Shown: positions 11,623 through 24,590, counted from the first letter of the stretch. The stretch is 64,000 bases of DNA from Castanopsis chinensis (GCA_032878915.1 JAVQMG010000101.1:2336501-2400500); one strand, 5' to 3'. Notes: generated by a model from the sequence alone, not told the origin. Program-made: numbers and translations.

Positions 11623-12550
11623 GGCCCCATCACTCATTTTTGTTATTAATCAAATGACACATAGTATTATATAAGTGACGCGTTTTAATGGACAACATTT
11701 TATTTGACACTTAACGATTAAATTACTAACATAAATTAATGGCATGAACAATTTAAAAATGAAATTAAACATTTTTGTCCGTAAACCTATTAGTAATTTA
11801 ATTTTTAAGTGTTAGATAAGTGTCATGCATTAAGACACATCACCCATAATATAATACTAGGTGCCATAAGATTACTAGCAACAGTGCCAATATAAAAATG
11901 AAATAAAATATAAGGACCAAAATAAAAATAACTTTAAACTTTAACAGTTAAAAGTGTATTATATTTTAATTCCTATTTTCTCTCCCACACTATTCTTTCC
12001 CTTTTTGCCCCCATAAATTGCTTATTGATTGCATTGAGAGAGAGAGAGAGAGAGTCGAAGTATAACTTACATGTTTGACACATAATTTGTGGCAGGGAAG
12101 GAATTAAAAAAAAATAAAGTCTAAAACTATTCAGATACTTGTGATGATTTTGTTTGATCATTAAAAATTAGTAACGATTTCCACCAGGTTATAGAAGGTT
12201 GTAACACAGTTTGGTTGATTCTACAACTCATTAGCAATAAGCGCAGAAAATATTCGTTGCTGTGGGGATCACTGGTATTTTAGTATTGAGTTGAAAAGTA
12301 CATGGGCCAAATAAGTGCCGTGAAACCTAGTTACAAATTGACTAGACAGCCCCAGTTGTGACTTGTAAGAGTGAGTGCGCGTGTGGATTTCAACTTTATT
12401 TTTTTCTCTGGAGGTTTCTATAAGACCTCTTCGTTCCAGCTCAAGTACTCAAACATTAACATCTCTGTTTCTCCTCTGTTCCATTCTCTCTATAACCTTT
12501 CATTCCCCCAACTCTTATCTATTATTATCCAAATCTCTCAAAACCTTGAG
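11623..12550. other. Upstream region of the TPP gene
   Basis: No separate gene is visible. The stretch includes a short GA microsatellite (about 12037-12053). Closer to the gene, pyrimidine-rich sequence (CTCTGTTTCTCCTCTG, CTCTCTATAACC, about 12460-12500) looks like a plant 5' leader. I could not identify a single convincing TATA box or transcription start. Confidence 0.4.
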
Positions 12551-12653
12551 GTACAGTCAAATTCTTAAATGGTTTTGTTTCAATTTTTTTTCTTTGTCGT
12601 CTAGTATTTGTTGTTTCTATATGTACTGAAAAGTTTGTCTGTCTATGAGCAAG
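12551..12653 (+). other. Possible 5'-UTR intron of the TPP gene
   Basis: CTTGAG is followed by GTACAG at 12551. A pyrimidine- and T-rich stretch ends at GAGCAAG (AG at 12652-12653), 16 bases before the start codon. This fits a short intron in the 5' leader, but without transcript data it is only a guess from splice-site consensus. Confidence 0.35.
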
Positions 12654-12669
12654 GTTGAAGAGAAAGAAA

Positions 12670-14818
12670 ATGACTAAACAGAATGTGGTGGTGTCTGATT
12701 GCTCATCGCGTAGTGGCATGGTTACAGTGGCTGCATCAACATCAGCACTGTTCTCACCACCAGAAGCGTTGGCTGCACTTGGTGGTCATATTGCCATGTC
12801 TGAAAAGAAGCTCCTTAAGAGGCTTGAAGCTGGAGGTGGCAGAGTCAATGCTTGGGTTGATTCAATGAGAGACTCCTCACCTTCTCGAATAAAATCCACA
12901 ACTGAAAAAGAAGAGCAAAGCTCTTGGATTGTACGTTTCAGCCTATTGTCTAAGAGACTATTATTCTATATTTCTAATAGTCATGGTGTTAATAAGTTTG
13001 TACCATTGTTTTATTTGTTTCTTGATTGTTTGGACAATAGCTTCGTCATCCATCAGCGTTGAGAAAGTTCAGGCAGATAATATCTGCTTCCAAAGGGAAA
13101 CAAATTGTGATGTTTCTAGATTATGATGGTACTCTCTCACCGATTGTTGAGGATCCAGATCGAGCATTTATGTCGAGAGAGGTTTGTTTTCATTTTGTTC
13201 TAAACTTTTGAAGTTCATGCATTTTGTCTTTGGTTGAGTTCTGGTACACTTCTAATGTTGTTCAATTTTCTTTCATGCTTGTTTGTTTAAAGCAGATGAG
13301 AGAAGTTGTGAGGGATGTTGCTAGATACTTCCCCACAGCCATTGTAAGTGGAAGGTGCAGGGACAAGGTGCATTTTCCAGAACTATAAAGTTGTCTAGTA
13401 TTTTTTTTTTTTTTAGTTGATGAATAACCTGTTTTTGTTTCTAATTGTCAAATTTTCAGGTATATAAGTTTGTAAGATTAGCAGAACTTTACTATGCGGG
13501 TAGCCATGGAATGGACATTAAGGGACCATCCAAAAGCAAAAATTGCAACAAAGTGAGTTCTGGTGTACCTTGTAAAAAATCAATCTTTTTAATCTTTGAT
13601 CTTTTGGCCGTTTCTAATATATATTTTTTCCTGTTAATTATTGGTTAATTTAGGGAAATCGGGCAGTGATCTTCCAAGCTGCTACTGAATTTCTACCCAT
13701 GATTCATGAGGTTTGTTTTCTTTTACTTCTAAGTAAAAGATGATCAAATACAGAAAAGATATGTGTATAAAGAACTAACTGTGAATGTTCTTTCAGGCGC
13801 ACAAAGCCTTATTAGAGAAAACAAATTCCATCCCAGGTGCTAAGGTGGAAAATAATAAGTTTTGTCTATCCGTACACTTCCGCTGTGTTGATGAAAAGGT
13901 CACTGAAACACCTTGTCCAATATTTTTTTCCCTTTTATTTCTCATTTGGATCACAAAGACTAATATTTTTTTTTTGTTTTTTTCCTTTTGGTCAGAGATG
14001 GGCTGCATTAGCAGAGCAAGTTAGGTTGGTGCTCAGTGCGTATCCAAAACTAAAACTGACTCAAGGGAGGAAGGTACCCACGTTGTTCTATTTAATTCTC
14101 AATTTGTATTTAAAAAAAGAAATTTGTATGCAACAAATTCTTTGTATTTTTGTAATGGTCAAAGTTGACATGTTGGTTCAAACAGGTGCTAGAGATTCGT
14201 CCAATTATCAAATGGGACAAAGGCAAAGCCCTTGAATTCTTGCTAGAGTCACTTGGTAAGCATTAAAGTAATTTCACTACGCAACAGTCTAGAAACCCCA
14301 TGGTCATGACCATAAAAGGGGTAAAAAAAAAAAAAAGTATATATTGTCCGATTCTTAACTTCTTCATTGATGTTCCTCTTTAGGATATGCCAGCTCAAGT
14401 GATGTTTTTCCTGTCTATATTGGAGATGATCAAACAGATGAGGATGCATTCAAGGTATCTCGTTTTCTTTTTACATTTGCGTGCATTTAATAAACTTTTT
14501 GTTGAAAAGCTACTTTATTTATTGAAAATTTGGAAAAAAAAATACAATTATACATAAAAAATGTGAGACTTTAAGGGAAAAAAAAAAAAACTAATCCAAA
14601 GTTCCAAACTAATAAGTTACCATTTTCTTGTATGAGCATTTGCTAATCCATTTATTACATATTATGATAACTAGGTTTTGCGCAATAGAGGACAAGGGTT
14701 TGGGATCCTGGTTTCTAGAGTTGCAAAGGACACAAGTGCCACTTATTCTTTGCAAGAACCATCTGAGGTAGGTTTATTTAATCCCAACATACACTTATGT
14801 TTGAAATACATGTTTTCT

Positions 14819-14859
<41 letters not shown>

Positions 14860-15764
14860 TTATAACAAAAAACATTTATTATAACGAAAAAAAATTATTG
14901 CAATAACATCAAAGTCATTGCAATAGTTTATGCGAAGTGTTGCAATAAAATCTAAGATAATATGTTTGTGCTAAAAAAAATTTCATAGCAATAAACCTTA
15001 AATATTTTAATGAAAATTTTTATGTAATAATATATTTGCTATTGCAATAAACAATTTACTACTTTGAATATCTTGTAGCAATATGCAATTATTTCACAAA
15101 TTTTATTGCAATAAATTGCAAAGAATTGGCAAAAATAATTTGAGTTAAATTATTGCAACGGTATCTTCATTGTAATAGATAATTGTTCCATATTTTTTAT
15201 TACAATAGATTGTAAAGTAATTGGAATTAGATCATTGTAATAATATATTCATTGCAGATTTATGTTTGTTATTGCAATAGATTGTAAAATAATTGATATT
15301 TAGTTATTACAATGTTATATTTGTTACAATAAGCTGTCTCCTTGAAATTTCTATTATAATATATTGCAAAATAATCGGTATCAAGTTATTACAATGGTTT
15401 CCTCAATTTAAGTTATTGGATTTTTTTTTTTATTTCTTAAATTTAAGTTGTTGCAAAATTTTTTCTAAATTCAATTTAATATTAAAGCCTCTATTGTAAC
15501 TGAAAATTATAAATTATTGCAACTAATTATTATTAATGTAATAATTTATTACTTTTAAATTATTATTGCAGCGATTTTTAATTTTTAGATGTGATATTAT
15601 GTCTTATAGACTTATTTTGGTGCACTGATATAAGTATTTGTACTGCATGTTAAATTAAAAATTCTTTTTCTTTGCAGGTTAGGGAATTTTTGCGGCTATT
15701 GGTGGAATGGAAAAGATTATCACGGCATGCAAGGACAATAGGGGCTGTAAACATACAGCAATAA
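12670..15764 (+). CDS. TPP: Trehalose-6-phosphate phosphatase
   Basis: Dephosphorylates trehalose-6-phosphate to trehalose, lowering a sugar-status signal. I rebuilt eleven exons with GT/AG borders and an open frame: 12670-12930, 13041-13181, 13296-13367, 13460-13552, 13654-13710, 13797-13898, 13996-14073, 14186-14255, 14384-14454, 14675-14767, 15678-15764; 374 residues, usual for plant TPPs. HAD-phosphatase motifs are present: DYDGTLSPIVEDP (motif I, nucleophile Asp), TAIVSGR (motif II), a Lys region IKWDKGKALEF and GDDQTDEDAF (motif IV). LYYAGSHGMDIKGP is typical of plant TPPs. The first ~85 residues are the variable N-terminus. The ATG at 12670 follows purine-rich AAGAGAAAGAAA. At exon 3, AG at 13291-13292 is an alternative acceptor that would add one Gln. 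The last intron (14768-15677) is enlarged by a CACTA copy. No frameshift or stop is seen, so the gene looks functional. Confidence 0.93.
14820..14855. repeat. (AT)n microsatellite in TPP intron
   Basis: About 18 AT units lie immediately left of the intronic CACTA copy. Confidence 0.9.
14858..15626. mobile_element. CACTA-related element in last TPP intron
   Basis: This matches the CACTA element at 8665-9289 along its length: CATTATAACAAAAAACATTT at the left, ATTGCAATAACATCAAAGTC, TTATTATTGCAGCGATTTTT and TTTTGGTGCACTG at the right. Ends and interior are more diverged than in the other copy, and an (AT)n tract abuts the left end. It adds about 770 bp to intron 10 without touching splice sites. 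Confidence 0.7.
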
Positions 15765-16150
15765 TTGATCCCTTGTTTTTTGGGGTGATATTAATATTTG
15801 CTGTATGTTTACGTTGCTTATTTTTTTGGAATAGAATTGCAAATGTATTTTCTTCCTTAGAGCCTGTAATTGATCAGAAGAGCGAAAAACAATTCCTCAT
15901 AATTTATGAATTGTTCATATATTATTTCTCTTTCCATCTCTGTAATTGATCAAAAATTGGGTAATGCTAGCGATTGAACCACAAAGTTTTTAGCCATAAT
16001 TTGATGGCTTATGGTGCAAGCATGTATTTGCATACTCACCTGCTTGTGTTTGGGAATTATCATATAATAAATGAATATATATTGCAACTTAATAAGTTGA
16101 TCTTAGAAATACGATTGAGAATTTTCTACAAAGCAACTTAAAAAGAAAAA
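15765..16150. other. 3' flank of the TPP gene
   Basis: The TPP 3' UTR presumably lies here. I see no other gene. AATAAATG-like signals (ATAATAAATGAATA near 16063) could serve for polyadenylation, but this cannot be decided from sequence alone. Confidence 0.35.
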
Positions 16151-16151
16151 G

Positions 16152-16274
16152 TAATAATTGGTTTTTTTTTTTTTTTTTGAATACTAAGCATTTTTAACAC
16201 ACACACAAAAGGGATAAGGTTTTTTAAAGAAATTTATAATGATGTATATCCAAAAGGGTCTTAATAATTGGTTT
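16152..16274 (-). mobile_element. Short truncated retroposon with 13-bp target duplication
   Basis: TAATAATTGGTTT occurs at 16152-16164 and, identically, at 16262-16274. The 97-bp insert starts with a T tract (minus-strand tail), then GAATACTAAGCATTTTTAAC and ACACACACAAAAGGGATAAG. The segment after the tail resembles those of the insertions at 23951-24035 and 58115-58263, so all three appear to share one source family. Confidence 0.65.
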
Positions 16275-16874
16275 CTCATGCTAGAAGCTTTCATGATTTT
16301 GAGGGCGTTATCAAAGAAGTTAAATTGACTTTTCTCTTTTAGAAGTAATAACTAATATTAAATAGTGATCAAGCCTGAATAAACAAATTAATAAACAACT
16401 AGAGCTCGTGTAGATTCATTTTTTTCTCAATGATAGCCACCAACATGACAACTTAATGGTTATAACAACAATAAACAAAGCCTTAATCTTAAATTTTGTG
16501 ATCAACTATAGATCCATAATAAATTAGTTTGAGCCAGCGTTATGTATTTTTTTCTTATTAGTACTTCTCTCTCTCCCCTTTCTCCCAAGTGCTGGTGGTA
16601 GGACTTTGTTAATAACATGTTATCGTCTACATTTTTAACTGCGCACACACTCACTTGGAGGAGAGCCATCATGCCCCAAATTAACCATCGAGCTAGGCAT
16701 TGAGAAAATTTACGATTTTTGGTGAGTTTTTATCAGTTAATAGAATTTGTCTATTCTTTTGGTGGAAAATAGAGTCACAATCCTAAACGGGGCGTTTGCA
16801 TATAAACAGTGCTGCAGTGGGGCTTCCAAAAAACCTGCTGTCATTTGCTAATGTGCATTTCTAAGGACCACCTT

Positions 16875-16905
<31 letters not shown>

Positions 16906-18448
16906 TGGTTTTCCCTGGTGCATTCCCTAATACTTAATTTTAAGGTTGTTGTATTGGAATATGGTACGGGAAGTAGTACTGTTCACAGGTCATCTTTGAT
17001 TTCTATAGGTCTATTATTTGTTAATTAGCTTTATTGCTGCTAAATAAGAGAACATAGACTGTTAGCAGTCAAAAGGACAGAATACAATTTCTTGGATTGA
17101 GTAATTTCACTTTCACCAGCTTATATTGTCCACACTCTAAACATCTCAATAATGCAAAGCATCTCTTAATAGCTGTAAAGAGACCTGGCATAAGACACAA
17201 TGGCGCCAAATTAGAGAGGAATGCATGAATCAATGATTTATTTAACTTGTTTCTAAATGAATAGGTTTTCCTATCTTTGGGAAAAATTATCATTGGCGTG
17301 TATAATCCGACGGTGAATGCAAAACTCAAAGTCTCTATTGCTATCCATGTACCCGTCTTGCCTAATTAATTAATTTTGACAATAATGCATACAATACCCA
17401 TTTATTGAAAGAGTTTTACTCCAAACCGGTTTTCACTTCCTCTAACCTGCTACATGGTGATTAGAGCGACTATGGTCTTGTTTGGAAGGTAAGTTTTAAC
17501 ACACATTTTCACATTTTAAACAACATTACACACTTTTTCACTCACATGTATATCAAAAACACCCAAACAATATTACTCAAACTTCCCTACCAAACGGGCC
17601 CTATATAACCACATATTTTTAGTAATATAACTTTTTAAATAAGTTATATAACTTGTTTGAATAAAATATGTGAATAGTTTGATAAATCGTCATGTAATAA
17701 GTTGATGGAGTATAAAGTATAACACAGAAAGTAGAATAAAGGATTTGTATTGTTGTTTTGAGAGAAAAGTTTGTAATTATCTTATTGTCATCCGGTGAAA
17801 ACTGAAAGATCCTTAGTAATTTAAGTTAAATTATATTTCATGTTTTCAGATAATCAAACGCATTTGGTTTCGACTATAAGAGATATAATTGCATAATGCA
17901 TGGTATCCTTCATTGAAGATCACAAATAATGTAAATGTTGTGATCATGATCATGTCCTACCAAATTTAGGTTGAAATTTGTATTATCTTTGTGATGGCTT
18001 TCCATTTGATTACTAAATTGATATGGTTTGGACTTTTCTTTTTTTTAGTATGAAGAAGATAAATCAATGAAACCCATAAACACACAAACCTTCCATTTTT
18101 CTGCACACTTCGTTGTCAGACTAGAGGAATTTGACACCTAAGTAGCACTCAAAATGATATCTCTCTTTTTCCACCATGGAGACCGAGAGAAAGACCTTGA
18201 TTATCGGTGACAATCCTATTCAATCAAGGTCTACATTTTGAGAACTTCTTCTTCTAGTGTAAGTTAGTATCTCTAATTTATTTTAGACTAAGAATTTGAT
18301 TTATGCCCAGTGGTCTAGCTCGTACACTGACGGGACAAGGACACGGACAGAATACGAGTGCACTAAAGCACTAAACGAAGGCTTTCTTAGACTAAACATC
18401 TTATCCACATTTCTATCATAACCTCACTCACTTTATAGCATAGGTTCC
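16275..18448. other. Intergenic, no gene seen
   Basis: No credible reading frame. Homopolymer T runs occur at about 16873-16906. A small MITE is listed separately at 17474-17601. Confidence 0.5.
17474..17601. mobile_element. Small hAT-type MITE
   Basis: The left end GGTCTTGTTTGGAAGGTAAG and the inverse of the right end (GGGCCCGTTTGGTAGGGAAG) are imperfect inverted repeats about 130 bp apart. The interior also pairs loosely (ACACATTTTCACATTTTAAA with ACACTTTTTCACTCAC). Non-coding. No clear target duplication. Confidence 0.5.
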
Positions 18449-18496
18449 AACTCAAATAATTAGTTCATCAAAAAAAAAAAAAAACTCAAATAATTA
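18449..18496 (+). mobile_element. Retroposon stub with 14-bp target duplication
   Basis: AACTCAAATAATTA occurs at 18449-18462 and 18483-18496. The 20 bases between are GTTCATC followed by thirteen A, with the A tract touching the right copy. Confidence 0.6.
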
Positions 18497-18828
18497 TTGA
18501 AAGAACATCTTAAAACTGATTGATGTGAATTGAGTAATCATTTTCTCTTCTCATGACATGTACCTAACTTTTTAACTCTTAGCCCCATACAACGCCCTTC
18601 TATTAGCCAAGGGGATCCTATGTAATTGTTACATACAATACTGTACTTCGTTCTTAATGCTAAGGGAATCCATGTATGTGCTAATATATACCACATATCT
18701 TTAAGAGGTGTTGCATGCAACGGTTGTATAAAATAATTTCTACCATCCAAGTGTATATGCCTTAATAATTGTCATGCTTCTTCATCCTAGTCTCAGACAA
18801 TAAAGGGGGCACAGGCCATGCAGGCTGC

Positions 18829-18878
<50 letters not shown>

Positions 18879-21400
18879 ACCAATATAGGGCACAATCAAC
18901 ATGAATATATGCTACACTTTATTAATCTTTACATGATATATTTAAGAAAGCTAAAGCAAAGAGAGCCTATGCTTTTGAATCACAAGTAGGTGAACTGATT
19001 GGATGCTGGATGATCGAAATATCCCTTAAAAAAAAAAAAAAGATCCGCAAGTTTTAAGATATAGACCTTAACTGAGTGAAAACAAGGCCATTGTTCACAA
19101 ACAGAGATACAAAGCTATACCATTGGGCACCTAGATTTGAGAGAGCCCACTTGAAAAGATTTGAAAAAAATCAAGTTGCTTTTTTTAATGGAACCAATTT
19201 CGAGATTAATGGGTTGTTTTCAGAGCGTTAGGTGGTGAAAGGGAAACCCACTAGTAGGTGAAAGAGGAATATATCCATGGTTGTGTAGGAGTTGGAATCC
19301 ACTTAAGGTGCTTGATTTGAAGAAGACAAGGGATTTTTAATGGGAGCACCCAACATGCTTCCAAGCCCTGGAAAAACTCTGCCCTGACGTGTAAAGAAAT
19401 GTTCCACTAGATTCAACCCATCATTGGTGCCTTAAACAGAAATAAACTAAGCCCTAGAAGCTCCAATTATTGGTGGAAAAAAGGGGCACTTACCTTAAGG
19501 CAGACAAATAAGTTTAATTCTCACCATACTTCACGGATTTTCACTTAAAATCATTTTTAACATAGAACTATGAAAATAAACAAATTGATATCATATAAAG
19601 TGGGGCTTTTCTTTCTTGGGAAATTCTTAAATCTCTTTAGCACCCAATGAACCACACCTAAGAATGAAAGATGGGGGAAAAAAAAGTAATGTTTAAGATA
19701 AACTAGGATCTTGATTGGAGGTGGACCTTACCAACAACAAACAGACAAATAAATAAAAAATTTACAAAAAATTAATTATTATGAGTAAAGAAATTAAAGT
19801 GAATAATAAATTCATTTGATTATCAGTTGTAGTGTAATGGTTAAAGTCTTAGTAAAATGATTGTACTTTTTATTTCTAATGAAAGTAAAATGATTATTTA
19901 TACAAGTTTGATCCAAGTTGTAGAATTTACAAAGCTTATATTTTTGTGTTAGATTGTTTAAGAGAAATATGTAGATGGGTATATAATTATATGTGCTACT
20001 TGACACAAAACATGAAGTTGGCTTATGGATAAAAGGGTCATCTGCCATTATTTATAATTGGTCTTAAATCATTTATATATATTTATAGTTTTTCGGTACT
20101 TGGAAATAATCTCCTGGCTTATTATTAATAGAGTTACGTATCCAAGGAAGCTTTTGTAGTAATATTTTAATCAATGAGAAACTTAATAATGGGCCTGAGA
20201 CACGTGTAGCTATATGACAGTGGTCCCAGCTTAGAAACCCAATAATACTACACTTGTTGCTCTAAGAATCAGTCTCTCAGTTGGAGGGTCCAATCCGTGC
20301 AAATAATGTGCAATGCGAGAAGGTACCTTTTTATTTTTATTTTTTTTAATCATGAGAGAAGGTAATTTGTCAGTGAGTTCTTCTAGTGCCACACAAGGTG
20401 GCACAGAACTACAACTTATCTTTGTGGTGAGTTATAATTGGTAGAGGTCTTAAGACTTTTACTTTGCGAGTTTGTCAATTTGGTATATGCAATTTTTTTT
20501 TTTTTTTTTAAATCATAGAGATGCCTCCACATAGTTGTAACTTGTAAGATGATTAGGGCACTGCATTAAGGCATTTTTTTTAAAGAAAAATTACTATTTT
20601 TACACGTTAAAAATATTATTTTATCTATTTTAACATATTTCTTTATAATATATATCTTGTATCACATATTTTATTTTTTCACCATTTTATTTAAACATTC
20701 TTTTTTTAAAAAAATTCTTTTTAATTAAGAAAAATATTTTGTATGGAAGAAAGAAAGATATTTGTATGGAAGAGAAAAAAAAAAAAAAATCAAATAACAC
20801 ATATGCGGGTACAGTTCTATTGGTAGAACATTATGCAACAAATGTCAAACACGTCTCATGAATATAAGATAATTCGTAATATAACATTATGTTATCTTAT
20901 ATATTTGAGTCATTTTAAGAAAACAGTAAAAATTCATAATAATTGTGTAACATTTTAAAATTTGACCATCACTTTTCACTAATTGATGTAAACTAAAAGT
21001 GATGATTAATTATAATATTTTATGTAAAAGTGGTTTTGTATTAAACATAATATGCAACTTCAAATATTGTGAAATATGTTGTATACTTAGAATTGTTACT
21101 TCAAATAGAGTTGAGATTGTATGATGCATCAGTTGTACACGTTATGATACCGACAAATGTCTACATGTGTCCACACAGGTCGTGTCACCTCAAATAATAA
21201 TGGTAATAAAACTTTTATAAGTGTTTGACAATTTTCCACTTAACATTATTGTACGTTCTTATTTTTATAATTTGATTCTTACTTTTGCTTTTGGCCTGAT
21301 GAAATATGGCTTAACGGCAGAGTTGCTCCTGAACGTTACCATCACCTATGGTCAAAATCATATGGAAAACAAAATATCCAGATAACCCGAAGCTAAAATC
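18497..21400. other. Intergenic, no gene seen
   Basis: Short frames here (for example 18538-18750 and 19812-20048 on the minus strand) lack any family motif and have non-coding composition. A GA microsatellite is at 18833-18872. A weak stub-like structure is at 20317-20364, where GAGAAGGTA is repeated around a T-rich 28-30-bp insert. Confidence 0.5.
18833..18872. repeat. (GA)n microsatellite
   Basis: About 20 uninterrupted GA units. Confidence 0.95.
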
Positions 21401-21407
21401 CAAAAAC

Positions 21408-21450
21408 AAATCAAAACATTCTCAGCAAAAAAAAAAAAAAAATCAAAACA
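21408..21450 (+). mobile_element. Retroposon stub with 11-bp target duplication
   Basis: AAATCAAAACA occurs at 21408-21418 and 21440-21450. The insert is TTCTCAGC followed by oligo(A). The tail resembles the TTCAGC-oligo(A) end of the large LINE at 25341-29138. Confidence 0.5.
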
Positions 21451-21945
21451 AAATATCCCGTTAATCATTTTTTTTACTGGTGGTTAGATATATTAGTTCA
21501 ATACTATAGATCCAAGTTTAATATTATCTTGTGTACAAATCAAATCTCTTACTCGTACTACAAGTTTATTAACCATAGGTAGTGTATAGTTAGTCTAGAG
21601 TTTAACCTACAATGTATACTTATGTTGGGTTCATTGTAATACATAGTTTGTATTATACTACACTCATATAATAAAGATGTAGCTCTAAAGAGTTTCCTCC
21701 GTGAACATATGTCATCAAACTAAACTATATAACCCTCATGTGCTTATATTGCTCTATATTTTATGCTTTCACTTCCATATTTATTTTAGCATGTTTAACC
21801 CTGAAAGAATACTTTTTAAAAAAACAAAAAACAATCCCAACTCAGCCCAGTTAAGCATTCTTTCCTGATAAAATGCTTCAAAAACCATCAAGCTTAAGCT
21901 CACTCCTATTTCCCAGTGTGACAACCCTCTAACTTGCCAAAAAAA

Positions 21946-21950
<5 letters not shown>

Positions 21951-21998
<48 letters not shown>
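21951..21998. repeat. (CA)n microsatellite
   Basis: About 24 CA units. The Cys/Val alternating frame on the opposite strand is an artefact of this repeat. Confidence 0.95.
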
Positions 21999-22000
<2 letters not shown>

Positions 22001-22239
22001 ATTATTTTAAAACCAACCTGTCTATTCTAAAAGAAAATATTGAACATCCTAATTTAAAAATCCTAAGAATTTGGATTCAACAAAATTAATTTTGTCCCCC
22101 TAAACATAATCTTTAGCCCCTTAAACAAAAAATAAAAAAATAAAAAGCCAAATAATAACAATAAAAATTAGATCAAATAACAGCAAAAATAGTTCAAACA
22201 ACAACAAGAACAAATGAACAAAATGTTCAACAAAAAGTC

Positions 22240-23017
22240 TGTAGGGGCTCAAGAATTGATCCCCCGAGGAGTTCTCCTTGGCCAAACAATACAACACTTA
22301 ACACAATTTAAGGAAAATTAAAAACTAGGGATAAACACTCCACAACGGGAAACACAAGCAGTTGATTTCTTCGATTTCATTCTAACGATAATACAATTCA
22401 ACTATTACAATAGAAAACTCCCTTCTCCCCGTGGTGCCACCCTCTATTCTTTCTCTCTCTTTTTCTCTTCTTATCTTTTCTTGCCTCACTTTTTCTGTGT
22501 CCATTTTTGTCTCCTCTCCCCCTTTTTATAGCTTCAATCTCTTCACAGCTGGCCTGCATTAGTCAGAGTCTCAGGGATATTTTTTCTTACTTTATTGGTT
22601 TCCTCCCCTTCCTTATCCTTGAATTATGCCTTCTGTGAGATTTTTTTTCCTGTTCAGGCTACCTCATGCATTTAATACGGCAGAGGATAGGTGAGAGATC
22701 CCAAATTGAGGCAAAGATAAAAATCTTCACTCCTCTTGCGTGTTCTGGAAGTTTCCCGTGGCTATTAGTGTCACCCGGTTGTCGTGTGTGGAACACTCGT
22801 GCACCTGACTAGAAATACAGTTAACTCTCCATCCTCCTCACGGGAACCACTTTATCGTGGTATTATCCTTCACAAGCGGGGCGTTTAGCTACACTCCCTT
22901 TTTCTTACAGCCCATTGTCTCCTGGTACTCCTGTCAATCATACACGCTTTTCCCAATTTGTCCCCATGGCCCAGTTTGTAATTGGGCCACAGGTGTGCTC
23001 GGCCCCTAGTCCCCACA
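22240..23017 (-). mobile_element. Solo LTR of an LTR retrotransposon
   Basis: The 778-bp unit starts TGTAGGGG and ends TAGTCCCCACA, with the TG...CA termini and short inverted ends of LTRs. A perfect 5-bp direct repeat AAGTC (22235-22239 and 23018-23022) flanks it. On the minus strand a TATA-like GCTATAAAAAGGGGGAG (about 22520-22536) suggests that transcription runs leftwards. No internal domain or second LTR is present, so the internal region was probably lost by LTR-LTR recombination. The superfamily cannot be assigned from an LTR alone. Confidence 0.8.
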
Positions 23018-23939
23018 AAGTCCATTCAAGAACAAAAAACAAAAAATAAAAACCCCTAATTATTCAAATTTGTAGCTCATTTAACCCATTCCATAATCCA
23101 TAATTTTATTTCTGCTCGTCTCGCAGTCACAACAGGTATAATCTACTGCTCTCTCTCTCTCTCTCTCTCTCTCATACACTCTCTCTCCTTTTTTATTTAT
23201 TTATTATTATCTCAAACTTTCTCTCACTTTAATACTCTTATCTCAACATGCATTCTTAGTTTTCACTTGATCTCGCATCAATTTCTTTTTGCCTTTTCAT
23301 TTTGTTAGTAGAAAGAAATTGTAAAACTTAATATATTTACGTTTTTTTTTTTGTGTGTGTGTGTGATGTCAATATACTCAAATTCTTTCCTATTATATTT
23401 TGTATAAATTAAGTTTCCTAATAACTACCTAGGAAAAATAAAATTCTTAGAGTTGCCATGTATGTATGAGTATTCCAAGTTGGAATTTTCGAAGTCTAAA
23501 AGTATATTAATCTCTTCTATAAAATATCAAAGGTCAAACAGTGCAAGTATTTCATAAAATATCTAAACCATGCTTTCCACCGTCAAAACTTATCAACTTT
23601 GGGCTTGGCCGAACATTTGTTTTATTTGGGTTTCAACTTTAAAGTGTCACATCTCATAAAAATATCAAATTCGTTTGGTCTCATTAATGAGACGTGACAC
23701 TAATGGCTCATTAATGGTGCGATGAAGCGTTAATGACACTGACTCTAAAGTGTCAGTTGTCATTTATAACTCATTAATGGTGCGACTCGTGCGATGGTCA
23801 TTCTAGAAGTATGAGTGCTTGTGAAATGTAGGGGATAAGGGTCAAGGTTCAAGTCTCTAAGAAGGAACTTCACATGCATATACACTTAGATTATGTTAGA
23901 GTAAAAATTTTATCTTGTATGAAAAAAAAATTAAAATAG

Positions 23940-24046
23940 CAATATAACTTTTTTTATTTTAGAATAATAAGTATTTTAACACAAACACAAAAAAATTAAA
24001 TTAAAAAAAAAAACTGATATCTCTTGGATGCATAACAATATAACTT
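23940..24046 (-). mobile_element. Short truncated retroposon with 11-bp target duplication
   Basis: CAATATAACTT occurs at 23940-23950 and 24036-24046. The 85-bp insert begins with a T tract, then AGAATAATAAGTATTTTAAC and ACAAACACAAAAA, like the insert at 16165-16261. Confidence 0.55.
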
Positions 24047-24091
24047 AAGGAACAAAAAATCAACATAACATCGAGAAAAATAATTCATAGG

Positions 24092-24590
24092 GGGAGGATC
24101 ACTTTTTTTCTTTTTTCTTTTTTTTTTTGAGAAGAAATATGGAACCACTTTATTAATCTATGAAAAATTATGGGATTACATCAACATAAACTAAGTAGGA
24201 AATATCTGGTGGAACAGATTCCATCCAAACAGATAAAGGGGAAGAATTACTTGCTCTCCGAGTTAAAGCACGAGCTACTCCATTGCTCTACCGCCTAACA
24301 TGAGAGAAAGAGCAGGTTTGAAATAAACTCATTAATGACTTACAGTCTTTTACAATGTGTCCAATACTAGACCGGACTGGACAATCACCCACTAATACTT
24401 TGACAACAAGCTCTGAATCTCCTTCAAATATGGCTTGTCTCAAGCCCAGCTCCTCCATAAAAATCATTGCTCTCCTTGCAGCCAACGCCTCAAGCATTTC
24501 CACTATTGATGGCATTTCTATTTTTTCTGCTAATAAGCCCATAACCTGACCTAAGTTGTTTCTTACCACAACTCCGAGGGAGGATCACTT
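24092..24590 (-). mobile_element. 5'-truncated LINE with RNase H domain, 13-bp TSD
   Basis: GGGAGGATCACTT occurs at 24092-24104 and 24578-24590. On the minus strand the 473-bp insert reads the C-terminal RNase H-like domain of a plant L1-type ORF2 (GVVVRNNLGQVMGLLAEK, EALAARRAMIFMEELGLRQA, FEGDSELVVKVL, SFSHVRR). An in-frame TAG at 24290-24288 replaces the usual Gln, and the frame continues as SNGVARALTRRASNSSPLSV. A stop, ~40 bp of 3' UTR ending TTCTTCTC and a T-rich tract (the poly(A) tail) follow. Reverse transcriptase and endonuclease parts are absent, so it is a dead-on-arrival insertion, further broken by the stop. Confidence 0.88.

Noticed and set aside
14101..14129. Additional retroposon stub in TPP intron 7
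   Set aside because: The repeat is only 9 bp (AATTTGTAT) and the A tract is short, so chance cannot be excluded.
21781..21999. Minus-strand frame with a long alternating Cys/Val run
   Set aside because: It is a translation of the (CA)n microsatellite at 21951-21998.
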